This document shows, piece by piece, positions 1 to 8,960 of a stretch of DNA of 64,000 bases (the first letter of the stretch is position 1; each line of letters starts with the position of its first letter). Source of the DNA: Microbulbifer sp. VAAF005 (GTDB lineage: Bacteria > Pseudomonadota > Gammaproteobacteria > Pseudomonadales > Cellvibrionaceae); the NCBI RefSeq assembly GCF_030012985.1, contig NZ_CP120233.1:434001-498000 (forward strand). The letters run 5' to 3'. A model generated the notes under the pieces. That model worked only from the letters and a program-made list of their open reading frames with translations, was not told the origin of the DNA and did not search any database. The position numbers were made by a program, and so were the translations under genes.

Positions 1-148
1 TCGTTGCCACGGCAGACAACCCCACCAGCCAGGGGGAGACACCACTGCTGGCAAGGTAATAGTCGGCTTTGGTTTGACGGCTGAACATCGCAGAAGAGAG
101 GCCGACCAGAGTGAACAAAAGTAAAAAACCAAGAAATGAATAGATCAT
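1..148 (-). CDS. Na+/solute symporter (SSS family), N-terminal part only
   Basis: This open frame runs off the left edge. It starts at the ATG at 148-146 behind a GGA-rich stretch and encodes 49 residues. The first 20 or so form a hydrophobic segment (MIYSFLGFLLLFTLVGL), followed by SRQTKADYYLASSGVSPWLVG and then LSAVAT. The YYLA-S-VSPWL pattern is the N-terminus of sodium:proline-type symporters, inner-membrane carriers driven by Na+. It lies directly downstream of the ectoine genes, so import of a compatible solute such as proline or ectoine is a reasonable inference. Substrate cannot be judged from this fragment. Confidence 0.75.
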   Translation of the reverse strand, partial: MIYSFLGFLLLFTLVGLSSAMFSRQTKADYYLASSGVSPWLVGLSAVAT

Positions 149-215
149 CGGCAATCCTATTATTTTTATCCCGTATTATTTTATGGGTTGGTCTTCAGAG
201 GTTATCCGAATATTT

Positions 216-1133
216 CTAGCTCCCCTTGCCACCACTTTGCGGCGAGGGAGTATTGGCAATAACCTGGTCGAGTTCCTCAAATACTTCACTTTCCGCTAGA
301 GGCTGTAAGGCACTATCAACCAGGATTTCATCGCGGTAGCTTTCCCGCCTTTTAATGGCTTCCGCCAGATAACGCAGCGCTTCATCAAATTGACCCATGG
401 CAGTATGGGCGCATGCCAGTTGGTAGAAGGCATGGCTGTTATCTGGATCAATACCCAGGGCCTGGTGACAAAGATTGGCGGCCCACTGGGGTTCATTGAG
501 CTCCAGCACTGCATCAGCTTTATAGGTAAGGGCTTCTACATCCTCGTGACGGAGGCGCAGAATCTCGTCGTAAATGGCAATTTTATTTGCCACTGAGGAT
601 TCTTGTTGGGCGCGTAGCCACAGGGACTGTACTTCCTGGGTTAGCTCGATTTCCTCGCGGTTTTCTTCAATATGCTGTGTTTTCTGTTGAAGCTGCTTCT
701 CTATAACTTCCAAGCGCTTTTCGTATTCCTGGACCAGCTTTGAGATTTCCTCATCGGCCAGGGAGTGCACCCGCTCTTTAATATCCTGGAATGACCGCCA
801 ACCAACTAAAACCAAAATTGAAGTGGCGGCGGCTATCAAGTAGAAAAAGTAGGTAACCGTATCGGTTGCGTAGGCTACGGCTCGATCGACAGAGTTGTGT
901 TCACGATCGACAATTTGCTGGATCAATTCTTGCTTGGCATTAGCCTGATCGATTCGCAGCTGCTTAATTTCGTCGAGCATATAGCGCTCGACGAAGGGTG
1001 TGTATAAGGGCTTCTCAAGGGTGTCGACCTCGCTTTGCGTACTGTCTTTTTTCTTTTCTTCCGCTTCCTGGGAAATAGAGGTGGCGGAAGTAAATAAAAA
1101 GAGCAGGGCACAAAGGCTCAGGATGCGAGGCAT
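216..1133 (-). CDS. Membrane-anchored tetratricopeptide-repeat protein
   Basis: 305 residues. The N-terminus is a typical signal peptide (ILSLCALLFLFTSATS), followed by a charged stretch, a transmembrane helix near residues 92-110 (VTYFFYLIAAATSILVLVGW) and a long Glu/Lys/Gln-rich coiled coil (about 120-170). TPR-like helices fill the C-terminal half, including residues reading AFYQLACAHTAMGQFDEALRY. It overlaps the 3' end of ask_ect by 16 bases, so it is probably cotranscribed with the ectoine operon. Its role is unknown; TPRs suggest a protein-interaction or scaffolding function in the envelope, perhaps linked to the adjacent symporter. Confidence 0.7.
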   Translation of the reverse strand: MPRILSLCALLFLFTSATSISQEAEEKKKDSTQSEVDTLEKPLYTPFVERYMLDEIKQLRIDQANAKQELIQQIVDREHNSVDRAVAYATDTVTYFFYLIAAATSILVLVGWRSFQDIKERVHSLADEEISKLVQEYEKRLEVIEKQLQQKTQHIEENREEIELTQEVQSLWLRAQQESSVANKIAIYDEILRLRHEDVEALTYKADAVLELNEPQWAANLCHQALGIDPDNSHAFYQLACAHTAMGQFDEALRYLAEAIKRRESYRDEILVDSALQPLAESEVFEELDQVIANTPSPQSGGKGS

Positions 1134-2548
1134 ATCGCCGTCCCGTGATTGTAAATTTCTACCAGTGCCTCGTGTAGTGTCCGAACGGCTGCGTCATAGT
1201 CTGGCTCGTTAACGATGAACTGCATATCCACATGACGCAGGGACTGGTGCATGGCGAGCACGCGGATATTGCTTTTGGACATCGACTGCACCGCTTTGGC
1301 CAACACGCCGGGGATTTGCATATCGCTACCGATGGCTGAAACTATGGCGACTTTGCGCTGGTTCAGTTCGGCTTCGGGAAAATGCTCTTCCAATGCAGCC
1401 TGAATCCGCTTGATTGTTTTCAAGTTGGTGGAGAGGAAATGGGTAAGGGTATTGGCATTAGTGTCTTTGGAAATAATGTGGGCTTTGAAGCGCTTGATCA
1501 CCAGTAGCACTTCGCGATCATAATCGTGGATGCTGCCCGCCATATCCTGGTCAAACAACTCCAGGGCGTAAACCCCTTTACAGCCGGCAATAATTTCCAC
1601 TCGTGGAGAGTCGCTGATGTAATCACCAGTAATCAGGGTGCCGGCGTGCTCGGGCTCGAAGGTGTTTTTCACCCTGAGAGGGATATTTTGTTGGCGCAGC
1701 CCCTTAGCGGCTTTGGGGTGAATCGCTTCCATACCCAGGTTGGCCAACTGGTCGGCCACATCGTAATTGGTGCGGCCAATGGGTACTGCATTTCCCTCTC
1801 CCACCAGGCGAGGGTCTGCACTGCTCAGGTGGAACTCTTTGTGAATCACCGCCTCCTTTGCCCCGGTAAGGACGGCGAGACGACTGAAAGTCATCTCGCT
1901 GTAGCCCCGATCAAACGAGATCAGCAGGCCTTTATCGCTATGGGCATAGCCGGTAACAATGGGCAGCTGCCTGCTTAAGTCGATAGTGGCAAAGGCATCC
2001 CGGATACGCTCATCCAGGGGTATGTGCTTGTTGGTGCGCCAGCCAGTCAGATCGACAAAGCAGGCATTTACACCATCCCGCTGCAACAGTTTAGAAGTGT
2101 TCCATGCGCTGTGGGCCTCGCCGAGGCTGGCTAACATCTCCCTTACCGTGCCCAAGTGAGCGTCGAGGGAGAAGTGGCCGTGCTGACAAAGGCTTTGCAG
2201 GTCTCTCAGGCATTTTTTGGCGCTCTCCAGCCTTTCATCCAAAAACAGGTTCGCTTCCGCGAGAAGATCGCCATGCCCGAAAAGGCGTTCGTTGATTTGC
2301 CGCAGTGCTGCCCGAAGCTCATCAAACTTAACCAGCCAGCTATCATCCTCAATGCTGCTGGAGAAGAGGGCATAGATACCTGGTTGACCACTTTTCTTGT
2401 GTTCTAGAAGCAAGTCAGTAATACCGCCGTAGGCAGAGACTACAAAAACACGATTGTAGATCCCCTTGGAGTCACCTTTGATAATATTATCCCGGACCGC
2501 TTCGTAGTCCGTCATAGAGGTGCCGCCAATCTTTTCTATCGTATGCAT
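1118..2548 (-). CDS. ask_ect: Ectoine-pathway aspartate kinase
   Basis: 476 residues. Phosphorylates L-aspartate to aspartyl phosphate, the first step towards aspartate semialdehyde that feeds EctB. The N-terminus HTIEKIGGTSM is the aspartokinase nucleotide-binding motif, and the C-terminal third contains ACT-like regulatory sequence (KVAIVSAIGSDMQIPG followed by a second repeat). Position downstream of ectABCD is diagnostic for the Ask_Ect isoenzyme, which in other bacteria is less sensitive to feedback inhibition than housekeeping aspartokinases. Strand and spacing put it in the ectoine operon. Feedback behaviour is inferred from the family. Confidence 0.93.
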   Translation of the reverse strand: MHTIEKIGGTSMTDYEAVRDNIIKGDSKGIYNRVFVVSAYGGITDLLLEHKKSGQPGIYALFSSSIEDDSWLVKFDELRAALRQINERLFGHGDLLAEANLFLDERLESAKKCLRDLQSLCQHGHFSLDAHLGTVREMLASLGEAHSAWNTSKLLQRDGVNACFVDLTGWRTNKHIPLDERIRDAFATIDLSRQLPIVTGYAHSDKGLLISFDRGYSEMTFSRLAVLTGAKEAVIHKEFHLSSADPRLVGEGNAVPIGRTNYDVADQLANLGMEAIHPKAAKGLRQQNIPLRVKNTFEPEHAGTLITGDYISDSPRVEIIAGCKGVYALELFDQDMAGSIHDYDREVLLVIKRFKAHIISKDTNANTLTHFLSTNLKTIKRIQAALEEHFPEAELNQRKVAIVSAIGSDMQIPGVLAKAVQSMSKSNIRVLAMHQSLRHVDMQFIVNEPDYDAAVRTLHEALVEIYNHGTAICLAS

Positions 2549-2610
2549 CGTCTCTTACTGGTCCTTCTTTCTCTTAAAAACTGGGTGAGTGGTTTGAATT
2601 GAGATTTGCT

Positions 2611-3528
2611 TCAGATAGTAGAAATTGATTTCCTCGCACAGATGTATTCCGGCCTGGGAGGCAAGCCGCAAAACGGAGCCTCCACTTTGTTGCTCAGGGC
2701 ATTAAAAACAAAAAACAAATTAGACCTCGGGTCGGGGCTGATATTGCTGCTGGAGCCATGCATTAAGTTACAGTCAAACACAACAATACTGCCGGGCTTG
2801 CCTGTAACAGCTGATATTCCGCCATTGGATACCAGGGACCTCAAATGGCTATCTGAGGGAATACCAAGTTCTTGCTTTTTCAGTGAGCTGAGGTAGTTCC
2901 GTTTTGGCGTTTCCCCATCGCAAGCAATGTAATGGTGGTGGGACTTGGGAATCAGCATCAATGGGCCATTAAAATGATGATTCTCTGTTAAGGTAATGGA
3001 GATGCTGAGTGCCCGCATACGGGGCATGCCGTCCTCGACATGCCAGGTTTCAAAATCGGAGTGCCAATAAAAATCTTTCCCGCGAAAACCAGGTTTGTAG
3101 TTCGCGCGAGACTGATGGATATAAACCTCATCACCCAAAATACATTTCGCAATACTTGATAGCCGCTGATCCCTGGAAAGCTGGTTAAAAATTTGGCTGC
3201 TTTTGTGGATACGAAAGACTGAGCGCACTTCGTTACTTTCAGGCTCGGTGATAATTTCTTCCGACTTGTCAGTGTGTCTGCGCTGTTTAATCTCCGCCAA
3301 CTCTTGCGTAAAAAGGTTAATCTCCGCCTGGGAAAACATATTCTCCAGTACAACAAAGCCCTGTTCTGCATAGCGCTTGAGTTGAGATGATGTCAGTGGG
3401 GAGAGGGACTGGCAGTCCCCATACACAATTGGATCTTTGCGCACCCTGGTACCACCCAGAAGGCCCGGTTTTCGGGAGGGGTAACAATCTTCCCTGGTAA
3501 CACTTGAGCTATCTGGAAGGTACTTCAT
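2611..3528 (-). CDS. ectD: Ectoine hydroxylase
   Basis: 305 residues, the normal length. A Fe(II)/2-oxoglutarate dioxygenase that converts ectoine to 5-hydroxyectoine. The EctD signature FYWHSDFETWHVEDGMPRM lies at about residues 153-171 and supplies the iron ligands H156 and D158; the distal iron ligand is H257 in NLMHGSSSN, and R268 in DPRSN probably contacts 2-oxoglutarate. It lies between ectC and ask_ect in the same operon, so the host should make hydroxyectoine as well as ectoine. All key residues are present. Confidence 0.96.
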   Translation of the reverse strand: MKYLPDSSSVTREDCYPSRKPGLLGGTRVRKDPIVYGDCQSLSPLTSSQLKRYAEQGFVVLENMFSQAEINLFTQELAEIKQRRHTDKSEEIITEPESNEVRSVFRIHKSSQIFNQLSRDQRLSSIAKCILGDEVYIHQSRANYKPGFRGKDFYWHSDFETWHVEDGMPRMRALSISITLTENHHFNGPLMLIPKSHHHYIACDGETPKRNYLSSLKKQELGIPSDSHLRSLVSNGGISAVTGKPGSIVVFDCNLMHGSSSNISPDPRSNLFFVFNALSNKVEAPFCGLPPRPEYICARKSISTI

Positions 3529-3552
3529 GGATACTGCCCTATGACTGACTAA

Positions 3553-3957
3553 TTATTCATCAATCTTGTCGGCCTCAAGTTCGTAGGCTCCCTCAGCATT
3601 GTGTACTTCCTTGCCATTCAAAGGGGGGTTAAATACACAGGCCATAGTCATTTCTTCAAAGGCTCTTAAAATGTGTCGGTCATGCTTATCGAGAATATAG
3701 ATAGTTCCAGGTTCGATAGGGTGCTTCTTGCCATCCTCAAGAGTTTCTACCTCACCTCTGCCGGAAATGCAGTAAACCGCTTCCAAATGGTTTTGATAGT
3801 GCATTTGGAAATCAGCATCTGCATAAATAGTGGTGATATGGAAAGAAAAGCCCATTTCATCATCTTTAAGCAGGAGTCGGGTGCTCTCCCAGTTGCTATC
3901 CGGTGAAACAACCCGGCGGCCGGATTTTTTAGCTTCCTGTAAACTTCTGACAATCAT
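3553..3957 (-). CDS. ectC: L-ectoine synthase
   Basis: 134 residues, a full-length cupin. Cyclises N-gamma-acetyl-diaminobutyrate to ectoine with loss of water. It starts with the family-typical MIVRSLQEA, contains the metal-binding cupin core around [20 protein letters not shown], and continues through [20 protein letters not shown]. It is 24 bases upstream of ectD and about 110 bases downstream of ectB in the same orientation. No missing residues are visible. Confidence 0.97.
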   Translation of the reverse strand: MIVRSLQEAKKSGRRVVSPDSNWESTRLLLKDDEMGFSFHITTIYADADFQMHYQNHLEAVYCISGRGEVETLEDGKKHPIEPGTIYILDKHDRHILRAFEEMTMACVFNPPLNGKEVHNAEGAYELEADKIDE

Positions 3958-4068
3958 TGGTATTTCGCTGTTTCGTGTGTGTTCGAGTCTGGCTGGTCAG
4001 CAATATTCTTAGTTTGCAGCCTGCACAGTTGGGTCTTTTACGTGAACCTTTTCAGAGGCCCTTAAAGT

Positions 4069-5364
4069 CTAGCAGGCTTCAAAAAAGACTCTTTCCTCAG
4101 GCATATCCCGCTCTCCGGCACAGACTTCCCGGATAGCGGATTCAATAATGTCGATCCCTTTTTTAAGGTTTTGATCGGTGATAATCAGTGGGCAAAGGAG
4201 CTTAACAATCTGGTCATCGGCTCCGCTGGTTTCAATAATCAGCCCCTGCTTGAATGCGAGTTTGGTGATTTTTCCTGCAAGTTCGCCGCTGATGCAGTCG
4301 ATACCCTGAAACATACCCCGGCCTTTAGTGGTGAAATTGCCCTCACCATATCGGCTGACAATTTCATTCAAACGCTCGGAAATGTATTTGCCCTTGCGCT
4401 TGATTTCCCGTGAGAAGTTTTCGTCAGACCAGTAATGATCGATAGCGGCTTTCGCAGTTACAAAAGCCAGGTTGTTGCCACGGAAAGTACCGTTGTGCTC
4501 ACCGGGCTTCCACTGGTCCAGTTCTGGTTTCATTAGCACCAGCGCAAATGGCAGCCCATAGCCGCTGAGGGATTTGGATAGCGTAATGATATCGGGTTCG
4601 ATACCGGCCTCTTCAAAGCTGAAAAAGTTGCCCGTGCGGCCGCAGCCAGCCTGGATATCATCGACAATAAAAAGTAAGCCGTGTTTTTTGCAGACGGACT
4701 GAAGGTTTCTTAGCCACTCGATACTGGCCGCATTGATACCGCCTTCCCCTTGAACTGTCTCAACAATCACCGCTGCGGGAGAGTTAATACCGCTGCTGGA
4801 ATCTGAGAGGACTTTATCGAGGTATTCGGTGGTATCGATATTTTTGCCCAGGTAGTCGTCAAAGGGCATGCGGTGCGTACCATTGAGGCTGACACCGGCA
4901 GCATCCCTGTGATGCGAGTTGCCTGTGGCGGCCAGCGAGCCAAGGCTTACGCCATGGAAACCGTTAGTAAAGGTGACGATGTTCTGCTGCCCGGTTACAT
5001 TGCGGGCAATTTTCATCGCAGCCTCTACCGCATTCGTCCCTGTCGGACCGGTAAACTGCACCATGTACTCCATATTCCGTGGCTTGAGAATTTTCTCATT
5101 CAGTGCCTGTAGGAATTCACCCTTGGCCCTGGTGTGCATGTCGAGGCCGTGAGTAATTCCATCGGCCTCGATGTAATCTTGCAGTGCCTGCTTGAACAGC
5201 GGGTTGTTGTGCCCGTAGTTGAGCGTGCCGGCACCCGCCAGGAAATCCAGATACTGATTTCCCTCTTCATCCCACATCAGCTCGCCTTTTGCGCGATTGA
5301 AAACTCGCGGAAAGGAGCGGGCATAGCTTTGCACTTCTGATTCAATCTCATCAAAGATCTTCAT
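4069..5364 (-). CDS. ectB: Diaminobutyrate--2-oxoglutarate transaminase
   Basis: 431 residues. A class III PLP-dependent aminotransferase that converts aspartate semialdehyde plus glutamate to L-2,4-diaminobutyrate, the first committed ectoine step. The start MKIFDEIESEVQSY is characteristic of EctB. The PLP region shows IVDDIQAGCGRTG (residues about 233-245) and the Schiff-base lysine K264 in TLSKSLSGYG. It follows ectA by only 11 bases, so translation is probably coupled. Confidence 0.97.
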   Translation of the reverse strand: MKIFDEIESEVQSYARSFPRVFNRAKGELMWDEEGNQYLDFLAGAGTLNYGHNNPLFKQALQDYIEADGITHGLDMHTRAKGEFLQALNEKILKPRNMEYMVQFTGPTGTNAVEAAMKIARNVTGQQNIVTFTNGFHGVSLGSLAATGNSHHRDAAGVSLNGTHRMPFDDYLGKNIDTTEYLDKVLSDSSSGINSPAAVIVETVQGEGGINAASIEWLRNLQSVCKKHGLLFIVDDIQAGCGRTGNFFSFEEAGIEPDIITLSKSLSGYGLPFALVLMKPELDQWKPGEHNGTFRGNNLAFVTAKAAIDHYWSDENFSREIKRKGKYISERLNEIVSRYGEGNFTTKGRGMFQGIDCISGELAGKITKLAFKQGLIIETSGADDQIVKLLCPLIITDQNLKKGIDIIESAIREVCAGERDMPEERVFFEAC

Positions 5365-5375
5365 GATTTTCTCTT

Positions 5376-5885
5376 TTATGGTGTTTCTTCGAGGGCGAAA
5401 GGCCCGATGCGGACAAGGGTTTCGGAGTCGTGCAGCCCGTCAAAGTGGGCTTGAGAGTCCATCCAGGGTGAGGAGTGAAGATCGACCGATAATTTATCGG
5501 CGACACTGTGGAAGAGCGCCCAAGAGGGCAGGTTGTGTTCTGTAATCGTGGTCTCGATAAATCTGACCGAACGACAGTGAGGGCGCTCGAGAATGTGACT
5601 TATCATCCGGGAGGCCAATCCAAGCCCCCGGGCTTTCTCGTCGACGGCCACCTGCCAGACAAAGAGGGTATCTGTACGGTCGGGGATGATATACCCGGAA
5701 ATAAAGCCCAGCAGCTCTCCATCAACCTCTGCGGCGACTGAGGTGTTGGCGAAATGGCTGCAGTGGAGGAGGTTGCAGTAGCTGGAGTTTGTATCCAGGG
5801 GAGGGCAACGTTTGATCAATCGGTAAGTGGCCATCCCATCTTCAATCAATGGACTGCGCAACAAAATATTTTCTGAGCTAGACAA
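5376..5885 (-). CDS. ectA: L-2,4-diaminobutyrate N-gamma-acetyltransferase
   Basis: A GNAT-fold enzyme that acetylates diaminobutyrate with acetyl-CoA. The core NILLRSPLIEDGMATYRLI-KRCPPLDTNSSYCNLLHCSHFANT and the acetyl-CoA loop VDEKARGLGLASRM are clear. The frame stays open to an ATG at 6044, but that adds 53 poorly conserved residues. I prefer the TTG at 5885-5883, because GGAAGG sits four bases upstream and the resulting 169 residues match the usual EctA length. The alternative ATG at about 5841 would remove conserved sequence. First gene of the operon; divergent from ectR. Confidence 0.9.
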   Translation of the reverse strand: MSSSENILLRSPLIEDGMATYRLIKRCPPLDTNSSYCNLLHCSHFANTSVAAEVDGELLGFISGYIIPDRTDTLFVWQVAVDEKARGLGLASRMISHILERPHCRSVRFIETTITEHNLPSWALFHSVADKLSVDLHSSPWMDSQAHFDGLHDSETLVRIGPFALEETP

Positions 5886-6334
5886 AAAACCTTCCCAACC
5901 GACTAAATATTTTTTCACCTCTAAATATTTACCTGCACAAGTGTTGAGCAAATGGCGTAAATATAGCTTTCTAGAGGCATTTTTATGCCGGGTTACTAGT
6001 AAAAATGCTTTGAACGCTAAATATCGTACACAAATTAAATTCAAAGTCCAGGATGCTTGAGGCGAATCAAGTCACAATATTTGACCTAGAAATGCCTAGG
6101 TATGTGGGATATACAGCCTATAGGCAGGTAAAAATAATATTTTGAGGTCGATAAAATTTTCTATTGGACATACCGGCTGAGAGATCGCCTGACCATAAAA
6201 TGGACAGTTTTGTGATGGAGGCTGAGGCTCTTGTGGGGGTGATGTTTCGCAGTCGGGTTATAAGCGTTTAGTGATTGAGGGGTACGGCGATATAATTCCG
6301 GCAATCACCCTGACTCTATGATTGAGAGGTAACT
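5886..6334. promoter_or_regulatory. Divergent ectA/ectR control region with repeated CTAAATAT motifs
   Basis: The 449 bases between the preferred ectA start and ectR have no credible gene. Three copies of CTAAATAT occur on the plus strand at 5903-5910, 5921-5928 and 6017-6024; read towards ectA they are ATATTTAG. The published EctR1 operator of methylotrophs, as I recall it, has a half-site TATTTAGT, so these are candidate EctR sites. They lie inside the overlong reading of ectA, which supports the downstream start. No clean promoter for ectA could be picked by eye. Confidence 0.5.
6291..6296 (+). promoter_or_regulatory. Candidate -10 box for ectR
   Basis: A perfect TATAAT lies 39 bases before the ectR start codon. 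The hexamer 17 bases upstream (TTAGTG) is a poor -35, so the promoter may be weak or activator dependent. Confidence 0.4.
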
Positions 6335-6886
6335 TTGAACAGTATCGAACAAGTGCTAGTGGCCCTGCGGCGGGTAATAAGAGCCACGGACCTGCACTCC
6401 AAACACCTGGCTAAAACCACCGGCCTAACCGCCCCGCAGGTGTTGTTGCTACAAGCTATTCGCAATAAGGGTGAAGTGACGATCGGCGAACTGGCCAACG
6501 AGGTCAGCCTGAGCCAGGCAACCGTGACCAATATTCTTGACCGCCTGGAGAAGAGAGGCTTGGTTTATCGCCAGCGCTCCCAGGCGGATAAGCGCAAAGT
6601 GCATGCTTACCTTACCGAGGAGGCCGCGGAGACTTTGCGCGATGCCCCCATCCCGCTTCAGGACCAATTTGCTCGTCAGTTTGGCGATCTAAAAGACTGG
6701 GAGCAAAGCATGATAATTGCTTCTCTACAGCGCGTCGCCCAAATGATGGATGCTCAACATATCGATGCTTCCCCAGTACTGGATATCGGTGTTCTGGATC
6801 GCCAGGGTGCCTCAATGGATAAGCCCGCAACGGCACTGGGCTACAGTGACATCCCCGACTCCTCCGACAGAGATAAAAGCACTTAA
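6335..6886 (+). CDS. ectR: MarR-family regulator of the ectoine operon (EctR-like)
   Basis: 183 residues starting at TTG 6335, with AGAGGT seven bases upstream. It has a MarR winged-helix core: LTAPQVLLLQAI, GEVTIGELANEVSLSQATVTNILDRLEKRGLVYR as the helix-turn-helix and recognition helix (about residues 45-78), then the wing QADKRKVHAYLTEEA. Divergent transcription from ectA is the standard arrangement for EctR, which represses ect genes at low salinity in characterised bacteria. The C-terminal 35 residues (DIGVLDRQGASMD onward) are an extension typical of EctR-type proteins. Confidence 0.88.
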   Translation: MNSIEQVLVALRRVIRATDLHSKHLAKTTGLTAPQVLLLQAIRNKGEVTIGELANEVSLSQATVTNILDRLEKRGLVYRQRSQADKRKVHAYLTEEAAETLRDAPIPLQDQFARQFGDLKDWEQSMIIASLQRVAQMMDAQHIDASPVLDIGVLDRQGASMDKPATALGYSDIPDSSDRDKST

Positions 6887-7044
6887 GTAGCGACACCGGA
6901 GAAGAGCGGCTGTGTACGCATTTAGTGGCCATTACGCCCCTCTACAGCAGTAGAAATTTGTCTAAGCTTGCAGCAGCAAGCTCCCTGTAGCGATCGAGGC
7001 ATTCTGTGTCGACCGGTTGAGCTTTCAGGCTACAAGTTGTATCG

Positions 7045-8109
7045 ATGGACATCCTTGTAATTGGTGCCGGTCCGACCGGATTGACTGCTGCAGTCGCCCT
7101 CACTTCCTTGGGGCTGAAGTGCCGTATTGTTGAGCGCAAAGACAGCCCCTCTGAACTCTCCCGCGCTGTTGGCATTATGCCGGCCACCATTGATGCCCTT
7201 CGGGAGCTGGGTGCTGCAGATCCCTTTCTTGCTGAGGCTATGCCTCTAAGGAAAATGCACATATTGCGCGATGAGAGAACCCTGGTTTATATCGACAACA
7301 GCGGAAATGAGTTTCGCGATAGGGTACCTCTGGGGCTGCCGCAAAACCGGACCGAGGGAATCCTCAGGGACACTCTTGCCGAGAGGGGCGTCGAAGTTGA
7401 GTACGGGGTCTCAGTCACTAACATCACAACCACCCCAGACAAGGCGGCCGTCAATTTCTCAGATAATACCAGCGCCTCTTTTGACTGGGTGATTGCCGCA
7501 GACGGTATACAGTCCGCCGTGCGACAACAGCTGAAAATACAGTACCCTGGTATTGATCTGCCCAATAAGTGGTCAATTGCGGATGTGGACTTGAGAGGAA
7601 ACTTCGATCCGGAAGAGATTGCCCTGGACCTGCACGGCGGGGAAGGTGAGTTCACCTTGGTACTCCCTATCGAACGGCGCCGCGCTCGCATCGCATCATC
7701 AACCGAAGATGCCCTGGCAACCCTCAGGCTGCCGATAGAAATCGCCAACATCCGGAGGACAGCGGCCTTTAAAATCTCCATCCGACAGGCAGAAACTTAC
7801 CGAAAGCACCGGGTGTTATTGGCTGGAGACGCAGCCCATTGCCACTCTCCAGTGGGAGGAAAGGGGATGAATCTGGGTATGGCTGATGCCATAGCCGCAG
7901 CATCTGCTATCGCCAACGGTGCGGTCGATAGCTACTCCACCTCCCGGCATGAGGCAGGGGAGTCCGTGGTTAAGAAAACAGAGCTGGCTAGAAAGCTGAT
8001 CTCCTCGAGCAATCCTTTGGCAAAATCAGCATTGTGGCTATCAGCCCACTGCATCGCCTCAGTGCCTCCGGTTCATCGCGCCTTTATGCGGCAGTGGACG
8101 GCGGTCTGA
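7045..8109 (+). CDS. FAD-dependent monooxygenase (PHBH/UbiH type)
   Basis: 354 residues. The N-terminal Rossmann motif MDILVIGAGPTGLTAAVAL binds the FAD ADP moiety. The DG motif appears as DWVIAADGIQSAVR (about residues 146-159), and the GD motif as VLLAGDAAHCHSPVGGKGMN (about 256-275), completing the three class A flavoprotein hydroxylase motifs. It would use NAD(P)H and O2 to hydroxylate a small, probably aromatic, substrate. Substrate is not predictable. It is a stand-alone gene about 160 bases after ectR. Confidence 0.88.
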   Translation: MDILVIGAGPTGLTAAVALTSLGLKCRIVERKDSPSELSRAVGIMPATIDALRELGAADPFLAEAMPLRKMHILRDERTLVYIDNSGNEFRDRVPLGLPQNRTEGILRDTLAERGVEVEYGVSVTNITTTPDKAAVNFSDNTSASFDWVIAADGIQSAVRQQLKIQYPGIDLPNKWSIADVDLRGNFDPEEIALDLHGGEGEFTLVLPIERRRARIASSTEDALATLRLPIEIANIRRTAAFKISIRQAETYRKHRVLLAGDAAHCHSPVGGKGMNLGMADAIAAASAIANGAVDSYSTSRHEAGESVVKKTELARKLISSSNPLAKSALWLSAHCIASVPPVHRAFMRQWTAV

Positions 8110-8319
8110 GTACCAATTTCGAGGGTAGGTTTAGGCAAAAGTGGACATAGGTGACAGGCTAGTGCTACTATTCGTCCGCCGGTTTAAAAGCCATTTTTTA
8201 TTGCAGTTTACCTCGTAGTTTTAGTCATAATCCTTCGTTCGGTCTCGTTTAAAATAATACTTTTTGCCCGCACAACTCCATTCAATTGGAGCGCAATTGT
8301 TCAATCAAGGATATCTATT

Positions 8320-8529
8320 ATGTCTAATACAGTTACTGGTACCGTTAAGTGGTTTGACGAAGGGAAAGGTTTTGGCTTCATCGCCCAGGAATCCGGTCCC
8401 GACGTTTTTGCTCACTTCAGCGCAATTTCCGGTGGCGGTTTTAAAACCTTGGCCGAAGGCCAGAAGGTAGAGTTTACCGTGACTCAGGGCGCTAAAGGCC
8501 CACAAGCAGAAAACATTGTCTGCCTGTAA
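8320..8529 (+). CDS. Cold-shock domain protein
   Basis: 69 residues, one OB-fold cold-shock domain. It has [16 protein letters not shown] with RNP1 (KGFGFI) and RNP2 in the form VFAHF, where VFVHF is more usual. Binds single-stranded RNA or DNA as an RNA chaperone. AAGGA lies 10 bases before the ATG. The roughly 200-base leader after the previous gene is pyrimidine- and A/T-rich and could be the long structured 5' UTR typical of csp genes; no cold box could be confirmed by eye. Confidence 0.95.
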   Translation: MSNTVTGTVKWFDEGKGFGFIAQESGPDVFAHFSAISGGGFKTLAEGQKVEFTVTQGAKGPQAENIVCL

Positions 8530-8540
8530 ACTTTAGGCTT

Positions 8541-8595
8541 CGCCCCCAATAAGGGGCGAGACCGTCCGCTTCCCCAGCCACACAAGTGCTGGGGA
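8541..8595 (+). terminator. Two consecutive hairpins after the csp gene
   Basis: CGCCCC (8541-8546) pairs with GGGGCG (8553-8558), and TCCCCAGC (8571-8578) pairs perfectly with GCTGGGGA (8588-8595). Neither is followed by a clear T-run, so termination is plausible but not classical. Confidence 0.45.
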
Positions 8596-8960
8596 GGTAC
8601 CCCTCCTGTTATATGCCCCTCTCTTTTCTGTAGTGACGGCCAACTCTTAGGTCTATCACGCATTGTCGATTTTCCCCTCCAGCTCTCTTAACTCGACGAC
8701 AGATCTACCTGGATCAACTCAATCCAAATGAAGGGTGCAGTACCAACAAGGATCGCCAGAGGGCAAATTTTTGAAAGAACTTCTGAAGATTTGATAGGGT
8801 CATTTTTGGTCAAGCGTGATGGCTCCGACATTTTTAGACATGGCAGTAGCTGTCACAGGCAAGCTTCCCATAGGTGATCAGTAAGTGGACAATCTTACAC
8901 TTATTTACTTTCCGTTTACCCAACAACTTTTATTATTCTAGGTCTATCGAGAACTTTTGA
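8596..8960. other. Gene-free stretch before the two-component operon
   Basis: 365 bases with no supported ORF. The last 80 bases are A/T-rich and presumably contain the promoter of the response regulator. No recognisable operator or RNA gene was found. Confidence 0.5.

Noticed and set aside
5886..6044. N-terminal 53-residue extension of EctA
   Set aside because: The composition is unlike EctA, a good ribosome-binding site exists at the downstream TTG, and the stretch carries regulatory-looking repeats.
8264..8470. Alternative plus-strand frame overlapping the cold-shock gene
   Set aside because: It is out of frame with the unmistakable cold-shock domain at 8320-8529.
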